A DNA stretch of 64,000 nucleotides from Aquatica leii (taxonomy: Eukaryota > Arthropoda > Insecta > Coleoptera > Lampyridae), in assembly GCA_035610365.1 (NCBI GenBank), contig CM069433.1:127614545-127678544 (forward strand). Reading direction: 5' to 3'. Within the stretch, counting starts at the first letter, position 1; each line of letters starts with the position of its first letter. The notes under the pieces were generated by a model. That model worked only from the letters and a program-made list of their open reading frames with translations. It was not told the DNA's origin and did no database searches. The position numbers and the translations under genes were made by a program. This document shows, one piece after another, positions 63,770 through 64,000 of this stretch.

Positions 63770-64000
63770 CATTATCGAATGTTTATGAAAATTAAAAATA
63801 ATGTCGCAACTAATTAATATAATAATTTAACATCGTATCGTGAAACTATCATTACCTTTTTTCTAATCAGCATCATATACTTAAACCACAAAATCAGATT
63901 GTAATTTTCAATTGTTTACATTAAAGAAAACTTTCCTTATCACTTAAAATTTTTATATAGTAGCCCATATATTAGTAACTTTTATAAAAGCTTTTCAAAA
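63770..64000. other. AT-rich end of window
   Basis: No feature can be supported. It may be the 5-prime untranslated region of the LINE fragment at 63297-63761. Confidence 0.4.

Noticed and set aside
1-64000. CRISPR arrays, tRNA and rRNA genes, bacterial operons
   Set aside because: No regularly spaced repeats, no cloverleaf with A and B boxes and no rRNA-like sequence were seen; everything recognisable is eukaryotic mobile-element material.

Overview
The window is transposable-element-dense, AT-rich insect (at least arthropod) chromosomal DNA. The element families (Ty3/gypsy, Ty1/copia, Jockey/CR1-like LINEs, Penelope-like elements, hAT, piggyBac, Harbinger, mariner, BESS and THAP fragments), spliceosomal-type introns and long AT-rich spacers all point that way, and nothing bacterial is present. 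I recognise no certain host gene, rRNA, tRNA or CRISPR array. Almost every coding stretch is a mobile-element gene, and most are broken. Layout: 1-1.4 kb, copia pol fragment. 4.9 kb, Tourist-like MITE with TTA duplications. 5.9-9.7 kb, decayed two-gene DNA element (transposase-like protein plus DUF4806-like protein). 9696-17403, nearly intact Ty3/gypsy element with 1.57-kb LTRs that differ by one base indel, a 4-bp ATCT duplication, a tRNA-Lys-like PBS, an in-phase GGGAAAC slippery site between gag and pol, and an open pol. 18.0-22.0 kb, LINE with two open frames, also probably young. 23.9-25.3 kb, hAT relic. 25.5-34.2 kb, several Penelope-like pieces in both orientations, split by an LTR piece and a dead Jockey-like LINE. 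35487-38985, DNA transposon with 29-bp inverted termini and ATAT duplications, carrying a dead transposase of a family I cannot name with certainty. 39.1-41.4 kb, piggyBac relic. 41.5-46.5 kb, fragments of a LINE, a hAT-like protein, mariner, gypsy and an unnamed multicopy insect element protein. 51.8-52.4 kb, Penelope 3-prime end on the minus strand. 53.5-55.3 kb, Harbinger-type pair (Myb/SANT plus HARBI1 nuclease, tail to tail). 55.7-56.2 kb, BESS and THAP fragments. 56.8-63.8 kb, a nested stack: a minus-strand LINE with a 140-bp MITE in its RT region, apparently interrupted by a Penelope-like element, itself interrupted by a 1.9-kb solo-LTR-like sequence with ACGT duplications. How the genes work together: they form no host pathway. 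They are independent selfish elements, and their order of arrival can be read from which interrupts which. The two likely young elements are the gypsy (near-identical LTRs) and the LINE at 18-22 kb (two long open frames and a clean tetranucleotide tail). The most informative material is the Penelope-like set, where four copies share a conserved 3-prime motif resembling a hammerhead core and two loci show internal inversions. All family assignments come from reading motifs by eye; no database search was run.
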